DNA of 64,000 nt from Odontesthes bonariensis. Its lineage: Eukaryota > Chordata > Actinopteri > Atheriniformes > Atherinopsidae. Under the pieces are notes generated by a model. The model was not told the DNA's origin. It did no database searches and worked only from the letters and a program-made list of their open reading frames with translations. Positions 51,182 through 63,633 of the stretch are shown piece by piece. Each line of letters starts with the position of its first letter. The first letter of the stretch is position 1. The translations under genes and the position numbers were made by a program. The stretch covers positions 28,652,197-28,716,196 of the forward strand of contig NC_134509.1 of assembly GCF_027942865.1 (NCBI RefSeq), given 5' to 3'.

Positions 51182-53969
51182 CTGAAAATGCCTGGACAAA
51201 TCTTGGAATCAGGGACAGAGAGCTCAGATCAGATTGACTCAAGCCGTGTGTTCTGTCCCCAAAGGTGATAGTGGGTCCTGCCAGGACATGAAGAAGGTAG
51301 AGAAGATAACAGCATGATCAAAATAGACAACAACGCGCAAGAGTAATATGAAAAACAATGAAAGAAGAAAATAAAAAAGAATTTCCGATGCTGCTAGACA
51401 TCATATTACAGCTATGCTATATTTGTGAATGTGGATAACACATATTTTACATTCATGTCTACCTGAGGATGAATTCTAGTCACTTTTATCAAGTCTTATC
51501 ACCAGGTCACTAAAGGTTATGAATAAAAAAAAAACTGTAAAACTGATGATGATCATTCATAGCTACACTGTGTCCACTGGCATTTGTTACGTTGGTGTGC
51601 TACTATACTTAACTGAGTGGATAAACATGATAGATTATACCTTCTAGAAAAAAAAGCATGTTTGCTTTCTCATTATGAGCCCAACATCATAGCTGAAGCT
51701 TGTTAACTTAAACTGAGGAAAAAAATGATTGGGGGTTGGGAGTATAGCTGTGAAGATGTGATTTTCACTACACATTTATTGTGGCCAAAAACATCCTCCG
51801 TAATAATATCATAATATCATGTCAAGTGCCTTGAAATGACATTCGTTGTGATTTGGCACTAAAAGATACAACTGATCTGATTTACTTGAATTTAATCTAA
51901 AGCACCTCTGAACTGGTTTATAGTTTAGAAATGTAGGAAAAACCTACCAAGTTCTTTTAATACCTGAATCCTAGCAAGCAGCAATTCAAAGCAAGGCTAA
52001 TTTTGAACATGGGACCCATGTTTACTGGTTTACTGTCTCATCTCCATCTAACCTTCATCCTCCCTGTGAGCTCCTTAATGTTTATTAATAAGTAAATACC
52101 ATAATTTGATGTTTACAATGTTGCTTTTGCTGTTTACGAACAGTGGGGCCAGTTGCATTATCTGTGTTAGAGACACCGGACAAGATGCATGTGCACAAGA
52201 AATCAGTTCTCAACATTTTTTTACAAAAAAGTATGCTAATGATGAGATGAGAGTGGGAATGTGTTGCTGGGAGAACTAAAACTGTGAAACATGGGACCTT
52301 AGGAACGTAGGAATTACTTCTCGCTCCAGCAACATTTTGACAGTGCAAATGATTCACCTTCCCATATAACTCGAAAAAAGAAAGAAAAACCATTTCTCAA
52401 ATTAAAAGCTATTCCTTTAGCATCTGCTTTCTTAATAATTCAGTTCGGTTATGGTAATTAGTCATGGAGCTTGGAGACATATTTAGATAACACAGCCCGT
52501 TCCCTGTCTGTTTAAACATGTTTCATGTGATTCATGATATACAGTATATACTCTTTTTGCCTTTAATGTTTAGAGCTGACATCTAAATCAAATTCAATGA
52601 ATGCTTCCCCATTCAGTTTTCTCTCCTCCATCAAATGATCATCTAATTGTGGTGGGAAGAGATGAGGAGCCACTTGTCTCATTCACACAGTGCAACACAA
52701 CACCTTCCTCCGGCCAAAGACCCCACTGGCCCGCTGACGCCAATGACTCACAATGATGATACACAGACCAGGAGGCAAAGAGCCACAGCTTTTTCAGAGC
52801 TGGAGAAATCCCTGATGCACAGGAAATGTGTTTTTGATAAGAGATGCAGGAACATTTACTGAAGACTCAACACAAACAAACTGTGAATAAATGATCTGAT
52901 AGAGAAGGAAGTACACGCTGTCACCATGTGGAAAACATAGAATATTCAATGTTTTCAACTCTACTACTAGCTCTCCTTAAATTATTCTAAATTTAAGACG
53001 ATAAAATGAATTCTGCCCACTAGAAAATGGGAGGATATTAATATAGAACTCAAGACTAAAGTCGATGGTAGCCTTGATAAGTGGGTGGTTAAAGTGGTCA
53101 TCTGTGCTGACCACCATTTTTCATCCCCACAGTTGGAGTGAAGTGTGGGTATGATGAATCATCCTGAATGTGTTATTAACAAATGAGCTGAGCACTGCTG
53201 TCAAACACTCAGCGCTCCCACACTGTGGCAGGAAACAAGCCCAACAAATGACATCTTTTTTAGGCCAGCTGCTGTTATTTCTTGCCTTTAATCTTCTTAT
53301 GAAGAATAATAATCATTTCATAGTTTGATTCCTCACATAAATCTGGCCTACATTAAGGGCCAGGGAAGCTAAAGGAGAATGCATGCTGGGCAGTGAATAG
53401 GTGAGAGCAGAGTGTTTGCCATCTTCTGTCAAGTTCTTCAGGGTTCACTGGTCATGCATATCTGAACTTGCTGCACTAAGGACTGCTGCGACATAGAAGC
53501 TGTGTAACCAACAATCAGAGTGCAGGGATAGGCTGACAAAAACACCTTTTATAAGCATTTTTGTTGTGAGTTTGAATGATTTCCGTAGCTTCCTGTAAAG
53601 TTGCGTCATCTTCACTCTCATGCTGTACATTTTCTACACGATTATGATTAATTGCAGACTTAATTGATATCCTTAAGCTCTGCGGTCAATCGAAACATGG
53701 ACATCTTATATAACGTAGAGGCATAGCGCAAATTACAGCGCGCTTCAAACTGTCACAGAGACACGGGCACAGAAAATGTCCCGATTAAAGGTTTGATGCT
53801 TGTCCATTCATTCACCTTACGAGACAAAAGCTATCTGCACCAAATCATTACATTTGTTAATTCTGCGACTAGTCCCGCAGTGGTGGCGGGATCCCACATC
53901 CCTCAAATCCCACCAATAACCCGCTGCTGCCCCTCAAACACTGCTGCATAAGAAGGAATAAAAACTTAC

Positions 53970-54190
53970 TGTGGTTTTTGCGGGATCTCCGGTCGCCTGC
54001 GGATGGGTCTCTCGGATGCTGACGGGGACGGTGTGAACGCCGGTTGCCGTGGTGATGTGTGATTCAGGGCAGGACTGCGCATGTAATGGAGCCTGGAGCG
54101 GCTCCGGCGGAAACTGGCAGCTCGGTGTGAATATGCGTCTCAGGGCGGCTCGAGGAGACTGTGGCTGCACAGGAAATTACGTCTGCGTGT
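53970..54190 (-). promoter_or_regulatory. probable caly noncoding exon 1 and promoter
   Basis: CpG-rich block (GGCGG, CCGG motifs) standing out from AT-rich flanks, with a strong minus-strand donor ACA|GTAAGT at 53970/53969. It is the nearest upstream candidate to splice into the 5' UTR of exon 2 at 51181. The right-hand limit and transcription start are guesses. Confidence 0.55.
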
Positions 54191-54297
54191 GGCAAATGAA
54201 CTTATCGTTGGTGTGAGTGTTTGTCATTCTCAAAGGTGATCCAACGGGCTGGTTTGTCTGCGAATGGGAGCACAAAGTACTCGTGAAGTTTAGAGCA

Positions 54298-54420
54298 TTT
54301 AGTTTGGCCAATCAAGTACTGTAAAGTAATTGAGTAGATAACACTTTAACAGGTTATAATGGCTTTTGAAACTGTTATTTTTGTACTAAAGGTTGGTTAA
54401 TACTTCTGAATGAAAGAATT
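54298..54420 (+). repeat. dispersed repeat, copy A
   Basis: Shares AACACTTTAACAGGTTA and ATGGCTTTTGAAACTGTT plus GGTTGGTTAATACTT with 62231-62372 in the same order and orientation. Family not recognised. Confidence 0.75.
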
Positions 54421-54689
54421 GTAGGTTGTAGGGCCTACGTTCATTCTTCTGACAAACACGTATGTATTAAAGTATTTTCTATAACAATGTGAGTATTTGA
54501 TAGAAATTCAAATGACGAATTTCAATAAGGTTAAGATTTTATATCACAAAACCTAATCAAAGACGAAATGCTATCAAAACCTAAATCCGTAAATTGATCA
54601 TTAATTCCAGCCTTAATTTAACAGACACAAGTCTAAAGAAATAATTTTCGGTGTCCTCAAAGACAAATTCAATTGAATTTAGAAAATAT

Positions 54690-55600
54690 AAAGAAATTTC
54701 AAATTTGATGCCAGCGACTTCAAACAAATTTTGAGGAAGGTATTTTTTACCATTGCGTTACGTCACTCTTCCTTTAAATGACACTTTTTAATTGTTTGGT
54801 AACTGAGGATATTAATTGTTGGAGTTTTGGCAAAAGGAATGTGTTCATTTTTGCAGAATACAAGATTTCAGCTGGAAGAAAATCTGGAGTGTAACACACC
54901 CTGAAGTCTGACATTGTCCTGCTGAAATAACCAGAAAAGACGTGGCTTGGTTGAAGCTCAAAAATCTCAACATATGCCTCTTCTTCAATGGTTATGTCAC
55001 ACATTTGCACGCTATGGTCACTGATTCAAACTCATACAATCATCTTTCTTGTATGGGTTTTGGACTTTATGTACCTATGGAAACAACATTGATGGTGTTT
55101 CTCGTCTTTGGCGAGTAGAACTTTGCTGTCGACTAATCTGACTAGAGAACAGGTGTCCACTGTCTTTCCGTTCATCTTAGATGAGCTGGAGCTCAGAGAA
55201 CTTTGAGGTGTTTCTGTAACGATCTGATACATATATCCTCACTGTGTAAGACAGTTTCAGGATACACTTCATGATGCAGTGGTTTTCCAGTGTTGATCAC
55301 GTCGCCGTGATGGTTTCACATGCAGTGCCGCCGAAGGACTCAAAGGTTTACCTGCATCCTACAGTAGATTCTGCCCTTGGCCTTTAAACACTCAGATTTA
55401 CCCAGACTGACAGAATCTTTTTCACAATATGTTCTGTAAATATTGAAAGAACAAAGTCATATTTTAAATCTTGCACTGATGAATATTGCTTTGGAACTCA
55501 CTGATGACTCTTTGGCCAAGTTTTGCATAAAGTGATGAGCAACAATCCTGATATCATGCCTGGAAAAATGAAGCCTTTGTGTCGCTGAAATCAAATTTTG
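54690..55600 (-). mobile_element. decayed Tc1/mariner element
   Basis: On the minus strand the pieces follow a Tc1-like transposase in order: GAGCTCCAGCTCATCTAAGA, GACGAGAAACACCATC, TGGTTATTTCAGCAGGACAA (FQQDN region) and CTCCAACAATTAATATCCTC with CAGTTACCAAACA near the end. It is related to the 45818-46140 copy. Frames at 54774-55010 and 55032-55232 are fragments of the transposase, broken by indels and an internal deletion. Outer limits are approximate. Confidence 0.7.
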
Positions 55601-56760
55601 AATTTGTTTACAATTTCTAAATACAATTAAGTTACTCAGTAAAAACACTGAAAATCATTTAACTGGACGTGTTTGTTCAATAAAGGTTCAAATGGATTAA
55701 TACATTACAGATTGAAAATTTGATTTTCAAAATGTTCCCACTTTTCTTGGAAATGAGGTTTGTATCACACTGGCTAATAGGTGCTCACAGGAGGTGCTGT
55801 ATCAACTAGCCACAAGTCTGTATTAAACCATTGATTACATGTCTGTGTGGATTGATATAAGCTGAATAGGAAGGGTTATAGATTTTATATGCAAAACATA
55901 ACTCAAATAAATAGTATAGATTAAGCCTCCCAACAGCATCAAGTTGATAAATATTAATATCTTGCGACTGACTTTATTTTGCTGACATGATGACTGGTGT
56001 GTATGGTGCCGCTCAGTTTCCTTCGACCCACTAACACATATTTTCTGACCTGATGACTCTTCAAATACACATTTAAGCACTGTTGTTATCTTGGTTATTT
56101 ACTCTTGAATCAAAGATGTCTTGCTGTGAGGAAGAGGTAGCTGGAGCAGCTTACTGAATTGCCAAAGATGCAAAAGATATTCAAACCCATGCGTTAGCCT
56201 GTGTTTGAAAGAGAAAGAGGAAAGCGGCGTGTTATTGAATGAGGGAAGGAGCCGGGCTTGTCTGCAGATTTAGATCAACCTTTTCATGCAAAGAGGACTC
56301 ATGCTGTTTTCCTCTTTGGCCACGTCTCACTGTAAGAATTTATTATGTCTTTTGGGGCTCACTCGTCCAAAAATCGACGCTTACCCCCTCCCTCCTACAT
56401 TGGGCCTACATTTATTATTTTGACCTTTCCTTTGAGAGGAGGGGGTGACATCAAAGTGAATTCTCGACTTGGTCTTCTGTAAGAAGACGGAGGTGTCATT
56501 CTCACAGTGTGAGAGTCAGACTGCCAGCCTGCGCCGGTTTTGTTGCCTGTGAAGAAGAGAGACTGGGTGAACATAATTAAAGTGAGAATCATTGAAGCAG
56601 GAGTTCATGGAAGGATGGAAGGGTGTTTACTTGTTTGTGTGTGTAGAAGCCTTTCTGACAGCCTGATGGCTTGTTATGTATGCTTTATTATCTCTTTCTT
56701 TGAAATAATTACGTTAAGTCTTATTATTTCAAATATATACATTTACATATAGATATAAAC

Positions 56761-56806
56761 ATATATCTATAGAGATATAGATATATCTATATCTCTATAG
56801 ATATAT
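56761..56806. repeat. 46-bp perfect palindrome
   Basis: Two 22-base arms beginning ATATATCTATAGAGATATAG around a central AT, with no mismatches. AT-only except for eight G/C positions. Can form a cruciform or a near-loopless hairpin. Confidence 0.95.
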
Positions 56807-59397
56807 ATGTATATACAGATAGAGATATGAAATAAAAATGTAACACAATTAATGGTGATTTCAGGAGCTATGACCAAACTCGTGTTTTTGTGCTGATTTA
56901 TAAATACATACCTTTTACCAAAAGTACCACAAATAGGCTACTTTAAAGCATTAAAAAAGGTCTAACTAACAAATTAATTCAACAATGGAGGTCAAAGTTT
57001 TCCCCCTAAAACACTAAATTAAATTACTTTGTGTTCAACTTTTGTCACTCAAAAATCAAATTAATACAATTTTGCTGTCACAAATCACATTATTGTTTTC
57101 TATCATAGTGTCGTTGTAGTTATGAGTGTGATTATGTGTTTCTTCTACACAGTAACTGACACTATTGACTGTGAGATGAAGAAGAACAGATTTTAGTGTT
57201 CACCATAAATATTATGAGGCAAGTGCTTCCCCGTGTTACCACAAATCATTCATGTCTAACATGAGGATATAATTTGTTGATGCTTCTTAGTTAGGTTTGA
57301 TGAAAGGATAAAATGCTCCTAAGTTTTCACCACAAGACATTCGATGGAAAACACGCCATTCATTTTCTAAAAGTGTTTTTTTCTTTTTTTGAGAGAAATC
57401 TGATTTATTGATTGTAATGTCAGCATTATCAAAATAAACACAGCTCATGGCCTCATCATTCAGGGAAAGCTCAGAGACAGAAAACAAAACTAAAGACTAT
57501 CATTTCCAGGCAGCTTGTGCTGGATGAAATCTTTTTTGGTCTGTTTCTCACCCTTAAATGAAGATCTGCGTTTAAGCCGGTTCAGCAGAATCCATAAGAC
57601 TCAGATGTTCACACAGCTCGGCTCTCCTCTCTGACAGTTCATGTCCAACCTTTTGAAAACTCACCTTCTACACAAACCTCTTCCCACAGAATCACTTAAC
57701 CTGTCCTTTCTCTCTAAAAAAATAACCGATCCATCTGTTACAAGCTTTTTCTGTCTCCTCCTCCGCAGTAGGTGAAGGAGCATCCAAGCTGAAAGAAAAC
57801 AGACCAACTGCTTTTCTGCGTTATTTTTTGGGGGGAAAGTGAGTTTTTGCAGCAGTGAAGACACAAATATGGATGAGAGCATTGGTTAAATGCCTGAACA
57901 TGATGTACATGGAGAAAAACAACGTAAATATGAGAGTTAAGTTAAGTTAAGTAACATGACCGGACCGTCTACTACAAGTATCAAAATGGTTTCATATATT
58001 CTATAATTTACAATTTAATTAGAGAATTTGTTTTAATTTTTTTTCCCCAGAACAGAATCTAAATGTAAAAGTCCTCATTTATTCAGAAGTTGTATTCAAA
58101 TAAGCAGAAGTTACGGCTTTAATATACTCTATATATTTGAAGCAATATATGAAACTGTTATTTGATTGGAAAGCTCATACAAAAGATACAAATAAAACAC
58201 ATAGTACTGACCATCTAAACATGAAAAAAACAAGATTGCTTGTAAAAGACCCATTCACACTTAGTGTTGTAAGAGCAGTGATACGTGGAGTTTTGTCTTT
58301 AAAAAGAAAAGGAAAGCGTTTTTCTTTTAATGTAAGCTGATTAAGTGGTTCAGAGCTGTGCTATGTTTTACCAACAGCGCCCTCTAGTGTCTGAGCCATC
58401 ACATAACCACTTCAGCAGAGGGAAAGGCCAACATCAGAGACAATGAATTTGTTATTGCAGATCTATTTGTTGAGGCGAGCCGATCTACACTGTGATAGAT
58501 AATTGGATCAGTTTGAGTTACTCATCAGCAGGTGGCGGCAGCACATCAGTGATCTGACTTTCATCGCCCCCTCTCAGTGCTTCATGTCATACTTTGTCAT
58601 CTTAGTTGTCCAGTAAAAAATACAAAATCGTTATGGATTTTTGTGTGTTCTTTTCAGATCATTTTGTCTTTAGAATTTCCCACCATGTCTGAGAAAATTC
58701 ATCCACTTGAAGTGACTGATTAGTTGATTTTAAATCTCAGTGGATTACATAAACTAGTTTTGTACATGGTTTTCCCAGGTTAGCACAAGTAAACACAAAG
58801 CCTTAAAGTAAAGCAAGAATGAAAAGACAAAGGTGCAACAGAATACCTAACAATGACCCAATTTGCTAAACAGTCAGATTTATACGGACAAACTAGGCAA
58901 TAATAAACTCGTCCATTATAAACTAAAGAACTATAAGCCAGTCCCACCAGATTTGCTCATAAATCACTTTAAAAATGATTTTACTGGGTTTTCATGTGGA
59001 TGAGGAGAGTTTGGAAAGGTATCAATGAACATATATAGAGTAATTTGTCTATGAAAGGTTTTCTGCACTTGAAGAGCTTTGGCGTCTTGAATCCTGAAAT
59101 CCTGATACAACCGGATGTCTCTCATTCCTGAGTCTGAGATTTTGAGATTTTTTGAGATTTTGGCAGCAAAATCCATTCAGTCAGGATCAGAGTAACAATC
59201 GGTAAAGTTAAAATACTTTTTTATGTATTGACAAACACATCCAGTTTCCAAAAAAAAATGTAAAAAACCCTGAGCTAACGTTTAGTGTATTCAAGCATTA
59301 AAACACAAACAGTTGGATGAAAAGGTTGCAATAGTTTATTTAAATGCTTTTGATGGTGATTATTTTAACCTGTAGGCTTCACTTTAATTTAAAACCC

Positions 59398-59962
59398 TCT
59401 TAAGTCATTCAGGACAAAAATGTCCACTTCCATAAAAACTGCTATACAAACTTCACAGATTGATATCCTTTGCTGCTTTTTTCTGCATAAATCTTTTCAA
59501 CAACTTCAGCTCTGCTCAAAACCACCAAACATTTAAAGATTTTGAGGATTTTAACCGTTTAATCCCCGAATTGATTACTTAATGTCACTGTTGTGACAAG
59601 TTATTTTCCATTTAACAAATGTTGGGTTATTTTTCCAGCTTTTTTGGATTAAATCTTTCAATCAACTTCAGTCTTGATCCAAACTAACTTATAATATTGA
59701 ATAATTATCAGGATTTTAATCCTTTAAATGCCAGTTTGGTTACATGATGCTAAAATGTTTTACAAACCCCAGCACAAAAAAAAAGTTATTTTCCATCTAA
59801 CAAATGTTGGGGGGCTGGGGGATTATTTTTTAATCAGTCTTGGATATGTCAAGGATTAGCCAAAGAACTGACTTTGATGGATTATTAGTCTTTTGTGTAG
59901 CATCCTATTTAAAATGTACTACTCTCTTAAGTCGTTTAAGGACAAAATTGTCCATAATGATG
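59398..59962. repeat. degenerate tandem repeat, about 165-185 bp period
   Basis: GTTATTTTCCAT(T/C)TAACAAATGTTGG occurs at 59600 and 59785 (185 apart). TTTTT-GATTAAATCTTTC-ATCAACTTCAG-like blocks occur about 162 apart, AGGATTTTAA at about 59545 and 59709, and a GGACAAAA-TGTCC hairpin block near both ends. Roughly three diverged units. Confidence 0.65.
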
Positions 59963-60793
59963 CATGAAGGTTAACACAAAACTAGTATTTCTAACTATTA
60001 AAGAACATTAAACTATACTACTACAAACTACTACACAGATTGTCTGATGACAAACATAAACTTGGCAGGGCCTTAATGATACATTAACAAAGGAAAAACA
60101 ACCATTGTGCACCAGAGGGAGATGTTTACACCATGTAATAATGTCTGAAAACACAACACATTAAACCACAAGTGAATAACTGTTAAAAGTGTGAATAAAC
60201 ACACTTTCACAACAACACATGATGCAATCATATTCCACATGAATGCACTGTACATTTATAAAAAAATAAGGACTCAAATGTTCCCCTGCTCTGTGTTCAA
60301 AATCTTTTGAGTTTGTGGAAATATTTTTTACAAAAGCAGGTTTCTGCTCTCTGTATTGCTAATCAAATCAAATCAAATCAAATTTATTTATATAGCACAT
60401 TCCATGTACAAAACAATTCAAAGTGCTTCACATAAAATAAAAGCATTGCAACAGGGAGTATAAGAAGTATTAAAAATACATAAAAGAATATAAAGAGAAA
60501 CAAATAAAATCCCTTAAATGAATTTAAAAACAAGCAACAGTCCAGATAAGTTAAAAGATAGCATGCAGATTTCATGACACGTCAGAACAGAAATGTCTTT
60601 AACCTGGATTTAAAAATGTCTACATTTGGTGAAAGTTTAATCTCCACTGGCAGTTTGTTCCACTTATTTGCAGCATAACAGCTAAATGCTGCTTCTCCAT
60701 GTTTAGTCTGGACTCTGGACTGGACCAGCTGACCTGAGTCCTTGGATCTAAGAGCTCTGCTGGGTTTATATTCTCTGAACATATCACAGATGT

Positions 60794-61198
60794 CAGTGTT
60801 TCCCGCAGGAAATTGCTTAGTCAAGGTGGTGAGTCGTTGGCCGGGGGGGGGGGGGGGGGTGTACTTGGAATGGGCTGGGGGGGGGGAGTGTACTTGGAAT
60901 GGGCTAGGGGGTTACATGGAACGGGGGGGGGGGGGGCTGTTAGAGCAATAACGAAGCTGTTTAAGAGCTGTAACACTTTTTTTTTTTTTATTTACATTAT
61001 TAACTATTTACATTAACAACCAGTAGGTGTCGCAATTCAATGTTATCAATGCTGTCTTTTAATGTCTGAGCCTGGCAAAGCATTATTACTTCGGTTTAAA
61101 AAAAAATAAATAAATTTTTTTTTGCGAACGTTGGCAAGGCGGCAGTGCGAGTGTGCTAAGGCGGCCGCCTTGACTATAATGCGCTGCGGGAAACACTG
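60794..61198. mobile_element. hAT-like MITE with 5-bp target duplication
   Basis: 15-base perfect terminal inverted repeats CAGTGTTTCCCGCAG / CTGCGGGAAACACTG. Flanking direct repeats GATGT at 60789-60793 and 61199-61203. Removing the insert and one GATGT brings the two LINE halves into a single frame, which confirms the boundaries. No coding capacity. Contains G-run minisatellite units. Confidence 0.92.
60843..60937. repeat. G-run minisatellite inside the MITE
   Basis: Three G-homopolymer tracts (up to 17 G) separated by related GTGTACTTGGAATGGGCT-type units. Strong G-quadruplex potential on the plus strand; homopolymer lengths may be assembly-sensitive. Confidence 0.85.
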
Positions 61199-61734
61199 GA
61201 TGTATTTTGGGCCTAAACCGTTCTGGGATTTGTAAACCATCAGCAGGCTTTTAAAATCTATTCTGTGACTGACTGGAAGCCAGTGTAAAGATTTTAAAAC
61301 TGGTGTGATGTGTTCAGATCTCTTAGTCCGGGTTAAAACTCTAGCAGCAGCGTTCTGGATGAGCTGCAGATGTTTAATGCTCTTTTTGGGAAGTCCAGTT
61401 AAAAGAGCGTTACAGTAATCGAGTCTGCTGGAGATGAATGCATGGATGAGTTTCTCCTGGTCTTTTTGGGAGAGGAAACCTTTAATTCTGTTGATGTTTC
61501 TGAGATGGTAAAAAGCTGCCTTGGTAACAGCTTTGATGTGGCTGCTGAAAGTCAGATCTGAGTCTATCAACACTCCGAGGTTACGAACCTGGTCAGTGAT
61601 TGTAAGGTCCCGAGTCTCAAGATATTTACCAACGCTGACCCTCTTCTCTTTGCTCCCAAACAGAATGATCTCAGTTTTGTCTTCATTTAATTGCTAGCCT
61701 TTATAACACTATAACTTTCTTCTAAACTTTACTT

Positions 61735-61990
61735 TTCTTTTGTGTTGTTGGTTGTGGGCTCCAGGACGCGGTTCTGCCCAAAGATACAACACGAGCGGCC
61801 CAGGTCCAGTGGCTGCAGAACAAGCCCAAATCATCAGCTCTCCACCCCCATGCTTGACAGTTGGTATGAGGTGTTTGTGCTGATATGCTGTGTTTGGTTT
61901 TCTCCCAACATGGTGCTCTGAATTGGCTCTGCTTTGATCTTGTCTGTCTAACGGACATTGTCCCAGAAGTCTTGTGGTTGGTTTAGATGT
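61735..61990 (-). mobile_element. Tc1/mariner internal fragment
   Basis: The minus strand encodes, with frameshifts, Tc1-like segments: DFWDNV in one frame, then RKPNTA and IPTVKHGGGELMIWACSAA in another. These are the region around the second catalytic block of fish Tc1 transposases. It abuts the truncated 5' end of the LINE; neither element is complete. Confidence 0.8.
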
Positions 61991-61994
61991 AACT

Positions 61995-63633
61995 TTTAGG
62001 AATGTACTGATATATCGGCCTAATTCTGGTATCAGCCGATATTCAGCTTGTTGACCTGTCGGCAAAAAAGGAAAACACGAACCGTTGGGAGTAGCTGATG
62101 TTTATCTGATGTTTTACTGACCCTGCTCAGAAACAAACAGGATTAGCCTGCAGCTGCAGACTCAGCAAAAACCCAATAAGTGACAAATAAGTCTAATTCC
62201 ATAGCAGGCAATTTTTTTTTCATAAGAACATTTTGTTTGGCTAATTGAGTACAAGTGAGGAAGTAACACTTTAACAGGTTAAAATGGCTTTTGAAACTGT
62301 TCTTTTTCACCTAAAGGATTGTATTCATGTGACGGTTTGCACTGAAGGTTGGTTAATACTTTTGCGTTCATTTAATTAACTAGTTGTTCCATTTTTTATC
62401 TTTCGTGATGCATATTTGTATTGTTTAACTGACATCAAAATATGTTGATGAAGATTCTGTCATCCAGTTCATGGTAATCATAAGAGCTTGAATAAAGGCA
62501 ACTGGACTTGTTTGTGGATCTTGAAAAGGCTTCTTCAGTTCTGAACTGAAAAAAAAAACAAAAAACATAAGAATGACCAGTCAAAAACTGGTTAATTTTT
62601 AAGTTTTTGTCTCTAAGTCACTTTAATCTATTTTAAATTCCTTAATAAAATCATCTTCTTTAATCTGAAGCAGTTCTGAAGTTGATTCTTTGTAAAGCCA
62701 GCATCTAACTAAGCAGTCAGGGACTAAAGAGTCAGGGAACAGACAGCAAGAATAAGTTGTGATTTGTAAATGTTTTCTACTTGTAAATAATCTCTCTCAC
62801 TGTGAAGAATTTGAGCTTTGTTTTTGTTAAATAAAAAAAATAAAAAAACCTGACATGATTCAATTTGTCATATGTTGTTCATCTGAGGTTGTAATTACCT
62901 GATTTTAAGACCTGGCATAGACCAGACGATTTTATAATGTCCTCATACATAAATCCTTAGAAGTCACAGAGAGTGTACTGTTTTGTTAACATAACGGAAG
63001 TCTGATGTCACGTCTCCCAAAATCACGGAGCTTCTCAGTCAGTAATGCTCTGCTGGAAACTTGCAGGTTGATAACTAAAACAAGCCTCTTATGAGCAGAT
63101 CAAACATAACCGACTGTCATCTTATACTCAAGGAAATGTGACCTTTCGTACAAAGAATGTGATGGTTGCCATTATTATACTCTTCAGTTATACTTATATA
63201 TATAATTGAAGAGTGTAGACTCTGAAGTACGTCCTTCTCATTGTGTATGTTTAACTTCATATGGGATGAAATGTTTAAAAAGATTTGCAAATTAGATGAT
63301 TATTTCCAAGTTTATTGACTATTACGTCACTTTTGGACCGGTCTTTAGAGAAGAAAGACAGAAAAGCAATAACAAGTTATACTTCCACATCAGAGTTATC
63401 TAAGGGGGCACAAAAAGTGAGAAAGAGGAGGAGAGATGAAAGAAAAAAAAAAAAGAGTTCTGAAAAAGAGGAGACAAAAGTAGGAGGGAACAGATTTGGC
63501 AGACAGAAAAGGAGCTTAGTGAGCAGTGATGAGAAGTGGGGTGTGTCATCAGCGATAAATGAGCTCAGCGAGTCTTGTAGGGATCACTGAGCTGTGTGAA
63601 CCCAGCAGGTCGGCCTCTCTTCAGCCCTGAAAG
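61995..63633. other. intergenic DNA upstream of the receptor gene
   Basis: Contains a short piece at 61998-62060 with GTACTGATATATCGGCC, resembling the end of another DNA transposon, one arm of the foldback family at 62485-62548, and a purine-rich stretch at 63420-63490. An open frame at 63315-63590 (+) is Lys/Arg/Glu-rich, low complexity, and is not counted as a gene. Confidence 0.6.
62231..62372 (+). repeat. dispersed repeat, copy B
   Basis: Partner of 54298-54420; contains an extra segment of about 20 bases before the shared GGTTGGTTAATACTT. Confidence 0.75.

Larger units (their letters stand above)
55601..60361. other. intergenic DNA between caly and the receptor
   Basis: AT-rich with no supported gene. 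It contains a 46-bp palindrome and a degenerate tandem repeat (separate entries). Confidence 0.65.
60362..61694 (-). mobile_element. 5'-truncated L2/CR1-type LINE, interrupted by a MITE
   Basis: The minus strand encodes the C-terminal part of a non-LTR reverse transcriptase polyprotein: LGVLIDSDLTFSSHI, RLDYCNALLTGLP, IQNAAARVL and HWLPV in 61204-61640, then DMFREYKPSRALRS and WNKLPVEIK to a stop at 60582. A 3' UTR with AAGCACTTTGAATTGTTTTG and a (TTTGA)n tail end at 60362. Endonuclease and most RT are absent (5' truncation). A 405-base MITE at 60794-61198 splits the reading frame. Confidence 0.88.

Noticed and set aside
61046..61200. C-terminal extension of the LINE frame into the MITE
   Set aside because: Chimeric read-through of the inserted element, not part of the original protein.
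63315..63590. Lys/Arg/Glu-rich 91-residue open frame just upstream of the receptor
   Set aside because: Low-complexity purine-rich DNA, no domain, non-ATG start and no splice signal linking it to the receptor frame. TAAR coding sequences normally start at the ATG used at 63634.
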